The notes under the pieces: model-generated
Database searches by the model: none
What the model was told of the DNA's origin: nothing
What the model saw: only the letters and a program-made list of their open reading frames with translations
Program-made: the position numbers and the translations under genes
Assembly (NCBI GenBank): GCA_004802705.1
Contig: SGPL01000003.1
Location: 28,628-92,627 of the forward strand
DNA length: 64,000 nt
Direction of reading: 5' to 3'
Source of the DNA: Bondarzewia mesenterica
Taxonomy: Eukaryota; Basidiomycota; Agaricomycetes; Russulales; Bondarzewiaceae
In this document: in pieces, positions 11,111-23,700 of the stretch
Layout: every line of letters starts with the position of its first letter
How positions within the stretch are numbered: position 1 is the stretch's first letter

Positions 11111-11630
11111 GGGATGAAACAAAGAGAAAGATCAAGGAAACGTTGGTGGACTAAGCCTCAAATATGAGTAATCGTAACATGTCACCCAAGAATCCAATAT
11201 ACTTGTCACATGCACATATAAGTCTATGTATGCTTACCATAAACGGCAGGATAGCGCGGCTAAAACTTTCGGGAATTTACCACAGAAATGGCTTCAAATC
11301 CATACTTTAGTCATGATTTTGTCAGTCAGATCGGGATGCAAGCTACATAACTTATGTATCATACGTTCAATTTGTTATATTCAATTTGTTATACATTCAA
11401 CCTTCATGCACATGAATGTCACGTATTTATATTCTCAGAGCGGAGCGAGAAGAATTATTTAATGAACAAAAGGTTAGAATTGCACGCATACTTCCGCTTT
11501 CGGAGCGTCGGCAGGGTTCCTCAGCCACAACTAATAGTTCAACTTGTTGTTTCCTTCAAGCATCGGAATCATCCTGGTCAATCTGTGTCACCTCATCACT
11601 ATCCTCCAAGTACTGAATCCCCAGCACTAG
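11111..11630. other. Bidirectional promoter region (Spt5 / unknown gene)
   Basis: About 520 bases between divergently transcribed genes. A short direct repeat of a 'ttcaatttgttata' word occurs near 11367-11396. Small open frames on + lack motifs. No clear TATA box for either gene. Confidence 0.5.
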
Positions 11631-12534
11631 ATGGCTGCTTCATCGCCGAGACAAGGACCCTTTGCGGGTCCACCACCAAAGTACGTTTGTTCATTTGCTA
11701 ATAGCATCTTCCATAGATGTGTCCGTATCGAGATTACCGATGCCTCCGTCGATAGGTATTTGAACGATTTCAGCAAAGCTCTCGCAAGCGAAGTGCGCAT
11801 CCTACTCCAAGAAGTAGGAAAGCTGCGCGATGAGCGCAGGGCGCTTCAACAGTACGTCTCTTCGCTCGTTTTCACATTGCCATGCGTGCTCCCTACCCTG
11901 CGATATACTTCTGCAACCACTCACGACAACTCCAGCGAAATCGCAGAACTCATGGCCGTCAAATCGAAGCATGGCGCAGGCGGCGAATACTCTCCGGACT
12001 GGCGTCCCAAGGTGATCTCGTCACATTTCCCTCTTACCCCACCACACCCTCATCTCACTCTGTGCCATGCCACAGATGCCTCTTCCCGAGATGCTCCCAG
12101 CACCCGAAGGCCCTCCCGAAGCCTTACCCCCACTCGAAGATCTAGGACCCGCCAAACCCGGCTGGCGCGTCGTCCACAAGCGCCCCGAACGCCCCCACAA
12201 GAACAAGGGCAAACANCCCGCCGCACTACCGCCCGCCGCGCCTCCTCCGCCCCAGCCTCCCAAGCCCGATGTTCCATCCTGGGCCCAATGGAGACGTGAG
12301 CATCCGCCCGAGCCTTTCATCTTAAATCCTGTGTGAAAATGACTTGTCTTCCACCTTCAATCAGCTAACCCGCTGCTGGCAACCCAAGCACGAGGCTCAG
12401 CACCCTCTGCAGTTGTCGTCCCACCCCCTCGCGCAGGCCTTTTTGGTGCGCATGATTTCATAGATTACCTTATCTAATCGCTGAACCTTCTCGAAATGTC
12501 TCACACAGGCCCTGTTACTCCACCCCCTCAGTAA
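11631..12534 (+). CDS. Small proline-rich protein of unknown function
   Basis: Six exons can be joined in frame from MAASSPRQGPFAGPPPK to a stop at 12532-12534: GT-AG introns follow codons at about 11680, 11850, 12013, 12295 and 12450. The product is roughly 210 residues. The first third is a short helical segment with heptad-like spacing (DRYLNDFSKALASEVRILLQ, then KLRDERRALQHEIAEL) that could form a coiled coil. The rest is very rich in Pro, with GWRVVHKRPERPHKNKGK and two short Trp-containing stretches (EYSPDWRP, SWAQWRR). It ends PPPRAGLFGPVTPPPQ. I recognise no catalytic domain. It may be an adaptor in a complex through the coiled coil, which is inference. One N at 12216 leaves a residue undefined. 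Confidence 0.7.
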
Positions 12535-13170
12535 CCTGGTCGCCCAATCAGCACATTTATCACGGAACTAAATTTTTTTCATGTGCTTCACGTCGATATC
12601 GTTCCCATCTCTCCATCTCTTTCTTATAAATCGTATCTAACTTCCTTGACCTCATCACAACCTGTCTTTTTTTCCCTTGGCCTCTCATTGATTCATCCCC
12701 TGTCTTGCTATTTGCTGCTTGCAGACAGTTCAAGAATGTACACTTCCCCCATTTACTCGAGAATGCTTAACACCCCTCTGTTGTATGTGAGAATAAATTA
12801 ACTATGCTTGGATTCTGATTTTGCTGCGTTGGTGGTATATATATATAGTTGTACGTATCTGAATTAAAACGACAGAGGAACGGGAGCCCATCACACTCGA
12901 CCTCCGATGCAGATCGAGATATAGACAATGAGTGCAAGTAAAGCCCAAGAGGATAGAGTGGAGGCGTGATTCGGATGCAAATGCTAAGTGAGTGCGAAGG
13001 AGAGTATAAGGTACCGAGCAAGCAAGAGATGCCAAAAATACACATCGTAGACGGGTGGATGAGAGATGCCAGAGGATTATTATCGGATGTGCGTGGGTAT
13101 TACAGTGCGAACAATATGCATATGTTGTGGCCGCGCCAGGATCGTAAGACAACTTGAGGAAGATATCAAT
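12535..13170. other. Convergent 3' flank between unknown gene and PLC
   Basis: About 640 bases between facing genes. Contains pyrimidine-rich stretches (12600-12700) and a 'tatatatata' run at about 12837-12847. No supported reading frame; consistent with two 3' UTRs. Confidence 0.55.
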
Positions 13171-16100
13171 TTAAGCGTCGCGGATGTTGATTTGCACGAA
13201 AAGCGTAGAAAACAGATATTGAGACTGTTGAGCATCATGCAGGGGTAGGTGCCGGAAGCCTTTCAAAAAAAAAGAGAGAAAAAACCAGTTAGCGAGCCGC
13301 CTCAAGGAAAAAGAAAAGCCGCGTCATAAAGATGCATACCTTGCTCTAAGCTACCCAAGCTGACACAGTACACCGCCAGCGGCTCCTTCTCGTCCTCTCC
13401 CTCCTCGCGCACTGCCAAGCGCACGAACACGAGATCCTTCATGTCGCCCACACAGTCGAATGGCAAGCTCATCGCCTCCTCCCACACGGGATTGAACCCG
13501 TTGTTCTTCACCACGCTCGTTTTTGTACGAAACCGTGCGCGCCGTCGTCGCGCTCAACGCCGCGCTGCCTGGCGTGCTCGGCGGGGAATACGAGAGACCA
13601 GTGGTGGTGGTGTTTGGGACAAAGGAGTTTGGGTCCAGTCGGGGACGTGCACGGAGACTTCAACGAAGGGGTCGATGACGGACTTGTCAATGATCTCGCG
13701 ACCGTGAGCATCTTTGGGCCGGGGAAGTTGTTGCGCGGAGATGACCTGCGAGGATTCGATCAGCGTGGGAAACGAGGATACATCTGGGAGGAGAGAAGGA
13801 CGCACGGTGACATCCAGGAAATGCTTCGTCCGCTTTCCCAGAAGCCCCTTGTCGAGCGACCGCAACGCCAAAGGCTTCAGCACGTACCCGGACCTCCCAT
13901 TTCGCTGAAACATCGCATGATTGATCATGTACCCCAAATCTACGCTCTCTCGTCAGCCTGATTCTCATGCTCACAATCGAAAATACCACCTACCAAAAGT
14001 CTGCCAATTGATCGCCACCAACTGCGCGCCCGCAGACCAATACCGATGGGGCTCATAGTTGGACGAACTGAGCCTGAGACCCTTGGGATATATTCGCACG
14101 AGGTGCGTCCGGTTGTGCTTGATCAGGTCCGCCATGCCGCCCTGCTTGAACATCTTGTTCGCCGTGTTCTCCGACAGCGAGAACACGTGCTCGGGCGCGT
14201 ATTGCTCCTTCTTGTTGAGCCCGCGGCATTTGACGCCGACGGTGTAGACGAGCAACGAGACGAGCGCGAGCGACATGCGGACCTTTGGGTGCTCACTGGT
14301 CTGGGATGCGGACGAGGGCCGTCTATTGGACTTGTGCCGGGAGAGGACGTTCCGAGCTTTGTTGAATTCTTGCTTGAGCTCTGTTATGCCTCTAGATGAG
14401 GTGCCAGCATATATGGGGAGAGAAAATGGCATACCGGACAGGACTTCGCTATCGGTTGACGAAGTCTCGGATGTCGTAGACGACTCGGTATCAACCGTGA
14501 CTTCTTTCGTCCTCATGCCCTCGCTCTCCGACACATACAAATTCTTCGCCTACAGGTTCACACAAAATAAAATAAAACTTAGCAATCACCTCACATGGTC
14601 TCACGCAAGATATGAGTGAAGGACGAATGGGGAAGACAACACACCTTCAATAACACCCGGCCCTTCAGCTGTTCCGGACTCGGCAGCACCTCAATCTTCG
14701 GGCGGTCGTCCAACGGGGCGCTCACGAGCGCGTCCCCAAATACTTCCTTCATGATCGTAACCATCAGCTCCTGCTGCGGCAGGCTGCAGTGCACTTCCGC
14801 AGAGATAATGATCGGGTACGGCGAGACCACGAAAGCGTACTTCGCGATTGCCTGACAGACTTCGCGCAAGGGCACTTTTGAGGTGAGCGTCTTGCCATGG
14901 TAAATCACGGGCTCGATGTCGCCGTCGAAAATGTCCACTATCAACAGTAATAAGCAAAAAGAAATTAGACAATGCCGTTCATGAAGCTCAAGTTGATAGA
15001 ATAATGAAGATACGTACGTTCCACACTGCGACAGCTGTGCAACAGTGCCCGGATATACCCTTCGACCGTACTGACACCCACTAGCTGGTGACCCACCAAA
15101 TACGTGTTGTGCGACGAAGAAATGTAATACTCGGACAGCGGCCGTGTCATATCGTGGTATATCCTACCATGATGGTCCACAAAAGCCGCGTTGTCTGTCG
15201 ATAAGAGGAAAGAAGTGAAACCTTCAAGGGAGAGAACCGCCTGCGACAGTGATTCAGATGATGGAGCGGGCGGAGATGGATCAGGTGTTGCTTGGGGCTG
15301 GGCGGTTTCTGGCGGCGAGGATGGCTGTGCATTGGGCTGAGTCGAAAAGGAGGGTAGAGCTGGCGTGGGTTGAGCGTTAGACGACGGATCCTTGAGCGCG
15401 AGCTCAATGGGAAACGAGACTTTTTCAGCACCTTTCGATGCCGCATAGAAATTGAATATGCGTTCGAGCTCGGCTTGGGACGCTGTTGACTTCAGAAAGC
15501 GTCAGCGATCACGATCGGTGAACAGCGATAGAAAATAAGGTAAATTTGATCAAGTAAAGTAGCACCAATCGAAAAGATAGGCAAATGAGGGCAAGTACCT
15601 TCTGATGCATGCGCATGAAGTGCTCAAACGTCTTGAAATTGAACGNGCCACCGTTTGATGCACAGAGTTTCTTGTACAGCCTATCGAGCTCCGGGCGAGT
15701 TTTGAGCAATTTGACAAAACGCTGCCAATCGGCAAAGTCCAAAAATCCGCGACTCTGGGAATCCGCTTGCTGTCACAACCCGATTCGAAGGGGGGGAAAG
15801 CATACATCAGCTTTTTTGTGAAGAGGAAATAAAATAAACGAAAGGCAAACCTGGAACCGTCGCAGAAGATCTTCCCTCGAGGGATTGATGTTCAGTCTTT
15901 TGCACAACTTTTCGACATCGTCAAAGTACAGCTTCTGATCAGCCTCGTCGTCCGCGCCTTTCCAGTACTGCTTCTCCCACACCGCCTCCCTCAACTCGAC
16001 GTTGCCGAGACCACTCATGAGCGCCCGACGCACGGCATACAGTTTCCGCAGAGTGTAATCCCACATCTGAAACACGTCCTTGCTGAGGGCGATGACGTGC

Positions 16101-17056
16101 CAAGTCTTGTATTGCCCGTCGAGGGTATATATGATGGTCAGCCACCGACTCTCGTACTCCTGAGAGAGCTGGAACTGTTCGCGGTAGTATCGAGCATCGG
16201 ATGCAGAGCGTAGCTCCTTGATATTCTCGATAGGTACTGTACGGGAGTGTGAACAAAGTTCAGCACCGAAACGAAAACAGCACGCACTGATTCTGTGTTT
16301 CTTGCCCTCCCATATTATCTGGCCCTGAGCAGGGTCTAACCTAAACGTGACCCTTTTCTGCCTCTTCGCCGACACCTTGATCATGGAAGTGCCCTGCTGC
16401 AACACCTGTGGAACCGTAAAATCTGCCATGGAGGGTGTCCGGGCGGCAGGATCGTCTGAGACCTGGGCAGGGGATTCTGGGACGAGATCCATGATGTTCG
16501 TGCTCGTGCTCGGGTTTATAAGTGTTGGTGTGGGCCTCGTGCCGATGATGTCTTGTGAAGTGTCGAAGGTGGAAGGAGCAGACGCACTACTGCTCGCGAC
16601 ATCAAAGGGCACGGGCCGTGCTGGAAGGGCTTCTGACATGCTACGCGCGTGGAGTTTCCTATTCGGGACGTCGCGCTCGCGCTCCGAGGCAAAGCGCCAC
16701 GACCTTGACCGGGCAACCTGGACGCCGCTCGCCAACGACGCCGACGCGCCCGCCTTGACGTCGAGCAACTTGCGCCGGATGGACGCGAGGCTCCGCGCGT
16801 TGCTCTCGCTGCTGGTGCGTGAGTGCATGGGCAAAGGGTGTGGTGTGGGCTCGTGAGCTGCCGTATCGGGTGAGGATGACTCTGCCGAGATTTCGAGCAG
16901 GGACTCTGTCAGCTCCGGGCGCGGTCGTCCGCGACTCGTGAGCAGGTTCGCTGCACGTTGCAGAGTGTGCATGTTACCACGCGAGCGCGAGCTATTCCCA
17001 GAGCCTTTGACATGCTCGTCCGCGACAGAGTCCAGGATTGACAGTGACACGATCAT
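13171..17056 (-). CDS. plc1: Phosphoinositide-specific phospholipase C (PI-PLC, delta-like)
   Basis: Hydrolyses PtdIns(4,5)P2 to diacylglycerol and inositol trisphosphate, working at membranes in calcium signalling. On minus from ATG 17056 (MIVSLSILD): a Ser-rich N-terminus of about 230 residues; a PH-like domain ([10 protein letters not shown] onwards, about 15850-16310); EF-hand-like helices ([32 protein letters not shown]); PI-PLC X (about 14650-15160) with [25 protein letters not shown] and ISAEVHCS; a linker; PI-PLC Y (about 13980-14280, continuing into [17 protein letters not shown]); and a C2 domain to the stop at 13171-13173. The two catalytic His, the metal-binding Asn/Glu/Asp and the K-x-K after GRVLL are all present, so the enzyme should be active. 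The architecture is that of fungal PLC1 with PH and C2 domains. An N at 15646 lies in an EF-hand exon. Confidence 0.94.
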
Positions 17057-18524
17057 CGTCCCGCGTGCGTATACTCAGAGAGCAGTGAAGGGTGGGGAGG
17101 CAACCGTGAGGAGGGGGACATGGACGACTCTGTTTCCACCACCCGGCAACCGTTAAATAAGTACGGGCACCTCGAGACAAATAGATGTATCACTAGCTTA
17201 TGGGTGGCATTGTGAAAGAGAGAACGCCGAGTCATCATATGTACATGGCACTTATCAAAGTAGCGCAGCGGAGCTAACAGCTAACAGCCTTCATTTGATC
17301 CCCCGCACGTTTATAGGCGCCCGCGCTTCTCTGTCGGGCTAGCGCTGCCATGACTCGTTCGTGATACTATGTACATGTACAGAACTCGGTCATCGACGGC
17401 CTTCAAAAGGGGGAACAATGGCCCACCACACAAAGAGATCATATTCTCGGGCGAGGCGCTCTACGCCCGCAAGACACGTTCGTGAGCTATTCGTGCAGGT
17501 CTCCCTAGATCTCCACACCGCTTTCGGCTGCGAACAAGTTTGAATCATATCATCCTTTGGGCAAGACCGACACGTAGGCCGAGGGCCAAGGCACCGCGGA
17601 ACATGTAGTTCGGGCCTTTACAGTACATACGTACCTTCCACGTCCGCGGCATGATCATCAAATTCCTTCGTCTGCTGCGCGTCGATTCTCAAATGTATGG
17701 CGGAAGATCCAGATAAACTACATGAACCGTGACTAGTCCTGACAGAGAGGTACGCTTTGACTCACAGCATCCGGTCCGCTCCTTTCACCCAAACACTACG
17801 ATGTGCATCACAACGCACTTATCAACGCAGCAGGCCCACATATATCCCCAATCAACGAGACCTGGGTGAATCTGCGCGAAGTGGGTGGTCAGACGACCAC
17901 GCAGAGACCCACGAGAGCTCAGCGATATCAGATATCACTGGTGTTCACGCAGATACGCGCCTGGCCTAGCACACGCCGTTCCCAGAATAGCCTGTTGAGA
18001 GAGTAGAGTTTCCCTCGCGCCCTACCGCTCTACTTACATTGGCCGTTCATGCGCGCCATGCAGGTGGAGAGAAGGGCGCTTTCGGGATCAAGTACCGAAG
18101 ATGCGCCTGCGAACTGGCGACCAGGTCCGTGAAAGAGATGCGAACTTGGATCCGTCGGTGTCAATCTGGACAAAGTGGGCACCAATCGGCCGCCATCCGC
18201 AAGACCTTCCTTAAGAACTCCCTTTGTAGAGACTTTAGAAAGCAACAGATTCGTGACCTACCGAGGCGACCTCACAGTGGTAAACAGTTGCGAAGCAAAG
18301 TCCTGAAGGCGAGTCACGATACGCACAACGAAGTTACTTGCGCGCTTGAAGCGCCGTCCGGCGTCCGGCGACACCAATCTTTCGGAAGCGAACTAGTTGT
18401 ATAGAGAGGTGGAGCTTGGATGGAGCCCAAGTGATGCATCGTCCCGCACTGTATGATGAGAAATTGTGATTCTGAAGAGCGCCACGAGCAGCCCATCGTG
18501 AGGTCAACGAAAACGAGTGCCCGC
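17057..18524. other. Gene-poor region upstream of PLC
   Basis: About 1.5 kb containing the PLC promoter at its left end. On minus, around 18040-18240, a segment with splice-like edges encodes LFHGPGRQFAGASSVLDPES followed by ALLSTCMARMNGQC, possibly an exon of an unrecognised or decayed gene, but I could not extend it into a gene in either direction. No RNA gene or transposon recognised. Confidence 0.35.
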
Positions 18525-18866
18525 AATCCACGGACGAAGCTAGATGAAGCCTCAAAGCCTTCGCGAGGCTTGTATGCCAAGTAGGGTGAGATCCTTGTTC
18601 CAAACCTCCGTATCGCCGCCGTAGGCGCGTGCTTGATCTGCGCGCTCGGGATGGGGTGTCCTGTCAATCCGTATCCGCAAGTCTCAATCCACGGACGAAG
18701 CCTCAAAGCCTTCGTGAGGCTTGCATGCCGAGTAGAGAGAGATCCTTGTTCCAAACCTCCGTATCGCCGTAGACGCGTGCAGCATGATCGACTGGGAGAG
18801 GAGAGGGGTGCTTGATCTGCGCGCTCGGGATGAGGTATCCCGTCAATCCGTATCCGCAAGTCTCAA
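18525..18866. repeat. Imperfect tandem duplication, two units of about 161 and 181 bp
   Basis: Unit A spans 18525-18685 and unit B 18686-18866. Both start aatccacggacgaag and end with ccgtatccgcaagtctca. They differ by substitutions and small indels, the largest being a 28-base stretch (18781-18808) found only in unit B. Each unit carries an inverted repeat, aagcctc...gaggctt (18547-18571 and 18698-18722), able to form a hairpin with a 7 bp stem. Minus-strand open frames span the units, but their frame shifts between units, so coding is doubtful. Confidence 0.85.
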
Positions 18867-19094
18867 ACTCCGGGTCAGTTGGAAACCCGTGCACCTTCGT
18901 TTCCACTGAGTCTCCGCGATAAAAGTAACACCAAATATTGAAAGGAAACAAATGAGCAAAGTAGCCAGCTGAAGAAAACGAGGAAGACTGGCAGGAAAGA
19001 GTCAGGATCTGGCCGGTACGACGGTCGTTCTCGGCGCGGTTCAAGCCAACAGTCGTGACGTATTTACTCGTATTTACCTCCACCTCCGACCGCC
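18867..19094 (+). promoter_or_regulatory. Presumed Mic10 promoter region
   Basis: The 228 bases between the tandem duplication and the Mic10 ATG. No TATA box is evident. The duplication therefore lies close enough to act as an upstream element of this gene. Confidence 0.35.
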
Positions 19095-19673
19095 ATGTCC
19101 TCCAACTCCCTCAGGCCGAATTCCAGCGAAGATATCGTCGCACAAAAGGTACTTTTTCTACACCACTGCATACCCCCTCCATCCTGACACTGAAACTCGA
19201 AATTTGGCAGTATGATCGTTGCCGTAGGTGTCTTTCTTGACCGTTCTTCATCGTCGCGTCCTTCTCATGGTGCACACGTGAACACATTTGACGCTCGTCG
19301 TCGAATAACGCAGTGGCGGATCTGCTCGTCAAGTCGTGCGTGTCGTCTTTTATTTTCTTTATCGACATTCGCAAGCTCACACAAATTCTCGCTGTGTGCA
19401 CTTTGCAGTGGTATCGGCTTCAGCGTAGGCGTCGTCGCCTCCGTCATTCTCTTCCGTCGTGCGTGCCCTCTCTTCACCAACGTCACGGCCCACAACTACC
19501 AGGTTGCCTTCTATCACTGTCGTACTCACGTGTGAACCTATGCAGGGCGAGCGTGGCCGATTGCGCTCACCACCGGTTTTGGCGCAGGCGCAGCATACGC
19601 AGACTGTGATCGGTCCTTCAACCCCGCGAGAATAGCTGGCGTGCGCATTCTCAAAGAGGCAGAAGGCAAATAA
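19095..19673 (+). CDS. MIC10: MICOS complex subunit Mic10 (MINOS1)
   Basis: Small inner-mitochondrial-membrane protein that bends membranes at crista junctions. Five small exons join as MSSNSLRPNSSEDIVAQK | YDRC-L | ADLLVKS | GIGFSVGVVASVILFRR | RAWPIALTTGFGAGAAYADC...EGK, stop at 19671-19673, about 85 residues, typical for the family. The family hallmarks are all there: a D-R-C-L-(S)D-L-L start of the domain, a first membrane segment with GxGxxxG-type glycines (GIGFSVGVVAS), the positively charged RRRAWP turn, and a second membrane segment GFGAGAAYADC. The hairpin topology with both glycine motifs implies oligomerisation, from family knowledge. The gene is easily missed because no exon exceeds about 140 bases. 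Confidence 0.92.
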
Positions 19674-20712
19674 AAACCTCCACTCACTGCCTTGCATCTA
19701 TTGGACAACCAGAACAGAGTAGGGGAAGGAGGATAGATGGGATTGCTGGGCGTTAGGTGGCGGCTGGGACCCAGAAGCACGATAGAGCTATCATATACAT
19801 TCTCTTTTCTCAAAACCTCCCAAACGTTGGCCTCATGCGTCGGACTTGGAGNTTGGATTGCCATGTNGGTACGTCATGCGTGCGCATGCGTGTGTGGGAT
19901 GTAAGGAGGACAGCTATGGCTTCTCAANTTCCGTGTCCTGCGTCCTCGCCTTGAACTCTANAAGCCTGCCCTCGCCTCCTNCTCCGCCGTTCGCGGCACC
20001 GTGCGCTGCGGCTTTCCAAGCACCAGTCTCTGATACAAGACCACTATATGTGTGCGCGCACACCCAGTGCATGCAGAGTGAGTTATACGAGTTGGTTCCG
20101 GGAGCATGCGAGCGAGTTTTGAAATAAACGTGATCAGCGATTGGCGCGGAACTGAAGGGGGGAGGGGTACCGACGGGAGGTAGCGACAATTATCGGCACT
20201 GTGATGATGATGGCACGCAGACGTTTCCCTTGGGGAGAGAGTTTCTGGGANGACATGGTGAATTGGTGTNCACCAAGCAGNACGTNCNNTCGTTNAANGN
20301 NNNNNNNNNNNNNNNNNNNNNNNNNNNNNNNNNNNNNNNNNNNNNNNNNNNNNNNNNNNNNNNNNNNNNNNNNNNNNNNNNNNNNNNNNNNNNNNNNNNN
20401 NNNNNNNCCACNNNCTCAGCGCACNCAATTTCCATNATGATTCCGANCATCANGANNNCNAGCNGCAANNNNTCCNGCTNCANACNGNNNCNTNGNCGNG
20501 TACANTGGNNNNGAGTGNNAANGNGNAGCAAAAGGGAAGCGGGGGCATGAGAGACGGGTTGAGAGAACCAAAATTGTAACACAGGGGTTCAGAGTATGCA
20601 ATGGTATATTCGGCGAGGCAACAAAAATGATGAGAGAAACGAGCCATTCCGCCCTAGAAGTATTGTTACACCGAAATCGTCACCTATTGAGCTCTCTGGA
20701 CAAAAATCAGTT
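19674..20712. other. Intergenic region with assembly gap
   Basis: About 1 kb between the convergent Mic10 and Mcd4 genes. It contains scattered N from 19852 onward and an unbroken N run at about 20300-20407. Left of the gap is a purine-rich segment near 20150-20240. No supported gene; open frames here consist largely of unknown bases. Confidence 0.7.
20300..20407. other. Run of undetermined bases
   Basis: About 108 consecutive N flanked by heavily ambiguous sequence (20262-20523). The N count may be a placeholder, so the true gap length is unknown. It falls in an intergenic 3' region. Confidence 0.95.
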
Positions 20713-23700
20713 TTATTCTGCCTTCGAATATATCCGCACATGGCTGTCTCCCATAAGCAGTTCTCCCGCAGCAGCAATTCCGGCCGAAAACACCAGCAGC
20801 AGCGAAGTGATGCAGAAATGCGAGATTGACTGGCCAATTTGGAGCCAGGAACCTACAAGCAAAGTGCGGCCCGTCAGCGCTTGAGCATTGTAGAAGCATC
20901 ATGCAGCATCAGACTTACCGGTGTCAGTAACGTTGAAAAAGAACGACATTGTCATCCCTGCCGAACGTGCTTTTAGTTCATGGATAGAATAGGTAGAGAA
21001 GGAAGCATACCATCGGTCAAGGTGAGGGCAACCATGAACAGCGCAAAAGGAGGCATGCCTAATCGGGCGTTGAGAGTCGCAAAGGCAGCGGAAAGAAGCA
21101 CATAAGGAGCGAGGATTTTGAAGATCTGTTGCAGAGAGTACTAATGATGAGGGATCACTGCCATTGCAACAATTATCAACGCTCACCAATAGCGAGGCCA
21201 TCAGGAAAGGATTGAAGATGGGCACCAGACGATATACGGGCTCCAGATAGAACGATCTAAATCGTGTCCCAGTTAAAACAATGCCTTGATACCCACGGAA
21301 GCACTCACGATATTGACGCAACACTGGAGAACTCATTGAATAAGTTCGCTTGACGGATACCAAACAATGGAACTCACTTTCCGGTACCGAAGAATCCAAC
21401 CTGGACGAAGAACAAGAAAAACAAAGCGATCCTGACATCGGCTGCTCTGTATCCATTTGGATTCCAACTTCGCTCCTCGCTCAACTTTGTTCGCACAGTA
21501 TGATTGCCATCACCTGGGCGCGCCACCTGGACTGGTCGAGGACGCACAGCTTCTTCTACCTTGACCCAAAGGAATAGGGTCGCGCAGTATGACAAATAGA
21601 ATAGGCCTTCGCTGCGGATCGATAGTATGACGAAGCAAGGACAAAATGTCAAAAAGTAGACGAGGAATCTGCACTCGGCCGATGCAGAATAGACGCCGTA
21701 AACAGTCGGGAAAATCGACGCCGTCACTGAGCGAAGTTCATATTTAGAGTAAGTTTGAGGAAGAAAAGGCTAAGACGACGCACTGAGAACAATCCAGCCA
21801 AGGATTTGGTTCATCAAGGGTAGACCTCTTTTGGCCTGCAAATTCCATACGGAGCTTGCCGTCACAGACATGCTTGCCACAATCAGAACTAGCTGCAAAG
21901 ATGCAAGTGTGTTAGAAGATCGGATCAGATAAAACAGGGCTCCCAACTTGCCTGAAAATCGAGCAAATCGCGGAGTGACGCAGATCCACCTGCCTTGGAA
22001 AGGATGCGACGCCTGCCCACAAAACCAGTCGCGAGCATACACAACCCGCCTAGGAGACTACAATTTTTCGGGTGATATCAGCTTCACAAGAACATGAACA
22101 GAAAAGGTTTGGTTTATCTTTACATAACACCTAAGTTCTCCGAAGGGTCGACACGCAAAAGTGGAAAAACGGCTGTTGTCATACACAGAGACACCCAGGA
22201 GATAAAGAGAACGGGTTTTCGACGAATCAGGCCCTCGGGCCATGAGGTGAGAGGCCATAAAATTCCAATGATCATGAACCCGACGCTCCAGATAGTACGA
22301 TGAGTGTATCCAAGCTGTATTCAGAAATTACATATCAGCCATGATCGTCAAGATTCGGAATGGTAGAAATCGTACCACCATGCTTTGCAATGTAATAACA
22401 ACCAGCGCCCCTCCAATGGCGGTTTTCAGCCATCGGGATGCATGAACGTTCATCATTTTCGTCCAAGGCAATGAAGCCCTCCAAATCTGGACGATTACTT
22501 TATTCCAGAAGTATAAAGGAAATATAGTGTAGATGTAGAAGGTCCACGGAGCCTTCTGTAGGGCAAAAAGTATCCAGGATATGATAAGCATTGAAGCGAG
22601 TAGAAAGGATATTGCGGAATGTCTTTGCGACGATTCTGTAAGAGGGTTACGCGGCGCTAGAATGAATACCGCGCTGAATGCTATCCACCCAGTATATGCG
22701 ATGGTGACAATAGCGCGTATAAGAGTACGGTCATACCTTGCGGAGGCTTCAAGTTGATTGCAGATGCATCTAGATATATAGTAAAGCACTCACGTTTCAA
22801 GATATCGCAGGCCTTGTAGAGCCATCTTGATGAGCTCAGAAGAACGCCGTCGACTTTCATGAAATCGTTCTTCAAAAATGAGTCGCTCAATTTCAGCAAT
22901 CCTCGAAGAGCCTGGATAGTCATCTGATGCAGAGAGGTGATCAAAGCTTTTGAACGGCTTGTAGAAAAGTGTGTGCGTCTTCTTCAAGTCTACAGTGATA
23001 TTCATATCAGCGGCGGGACCGGAGGACGAGGGAAAATTTCAAACTATGCTTGACCCGATAGTGCTCCAAAATGACCTGGCGGAACGTACACTTGCCAGCA
23101 TCAGCAGCAAATCTTTTCAGAAGTAAATAAATCCTTCACTTTCGCATTGGTAAGTGCGGCCGTCGCAATACCCGCGTCTCCATCCGTCATCCTCAGATAT
23201 CCCTCCATGTCTGGGTCCACATCTGGGAGCACCCCTACAGAGTTGACGGGCCAGTCGATACCAAGCAACGCAGACATTAATGCTGTAATATCTGCTTGCT
23301 CGACATCGCGACGAGCAAGATGACCGAGATTCCAAGGTTCGGAATACTCATCAACAGGGGAAGAGGAGGGAAGAGGACGCCGAATCCCAGCTCCCCAAGC
23401 TATGATAGGTGTCCGGGTATTATCGGGATCTTCACAAGAAGATGTTAAGAAACGAGAGTTTGAAGAGTACAAGACTGATCCCAAAAACTCACCTCCATCA
23501 CCGTGGTTTCCGATTCGAGACATACCATGGTCAGCTGTGAAGATGAAACTGGTATCCTTGTCGCCGTAGAATTGGGATATAAGGCTTTCTGTTTTACGAC
23601 CTATATCATCTACGACGCGAATGTTGTTCATATATTCCTGTCACAGAAGATGAATGTCGTCGGAGGCGCGTTGAAGAGTCTTTTGTATTAACCTTAGAAT

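Noticed and set aside
18314..19083. Overlapping minus-strand frames with a repeated CGYGLTG...IPSAQIKH segment
   Set aside because: The repeated peptide arises from the tandem DNA duplication and the frame shifts between the two units, so a real protein is unlikely.
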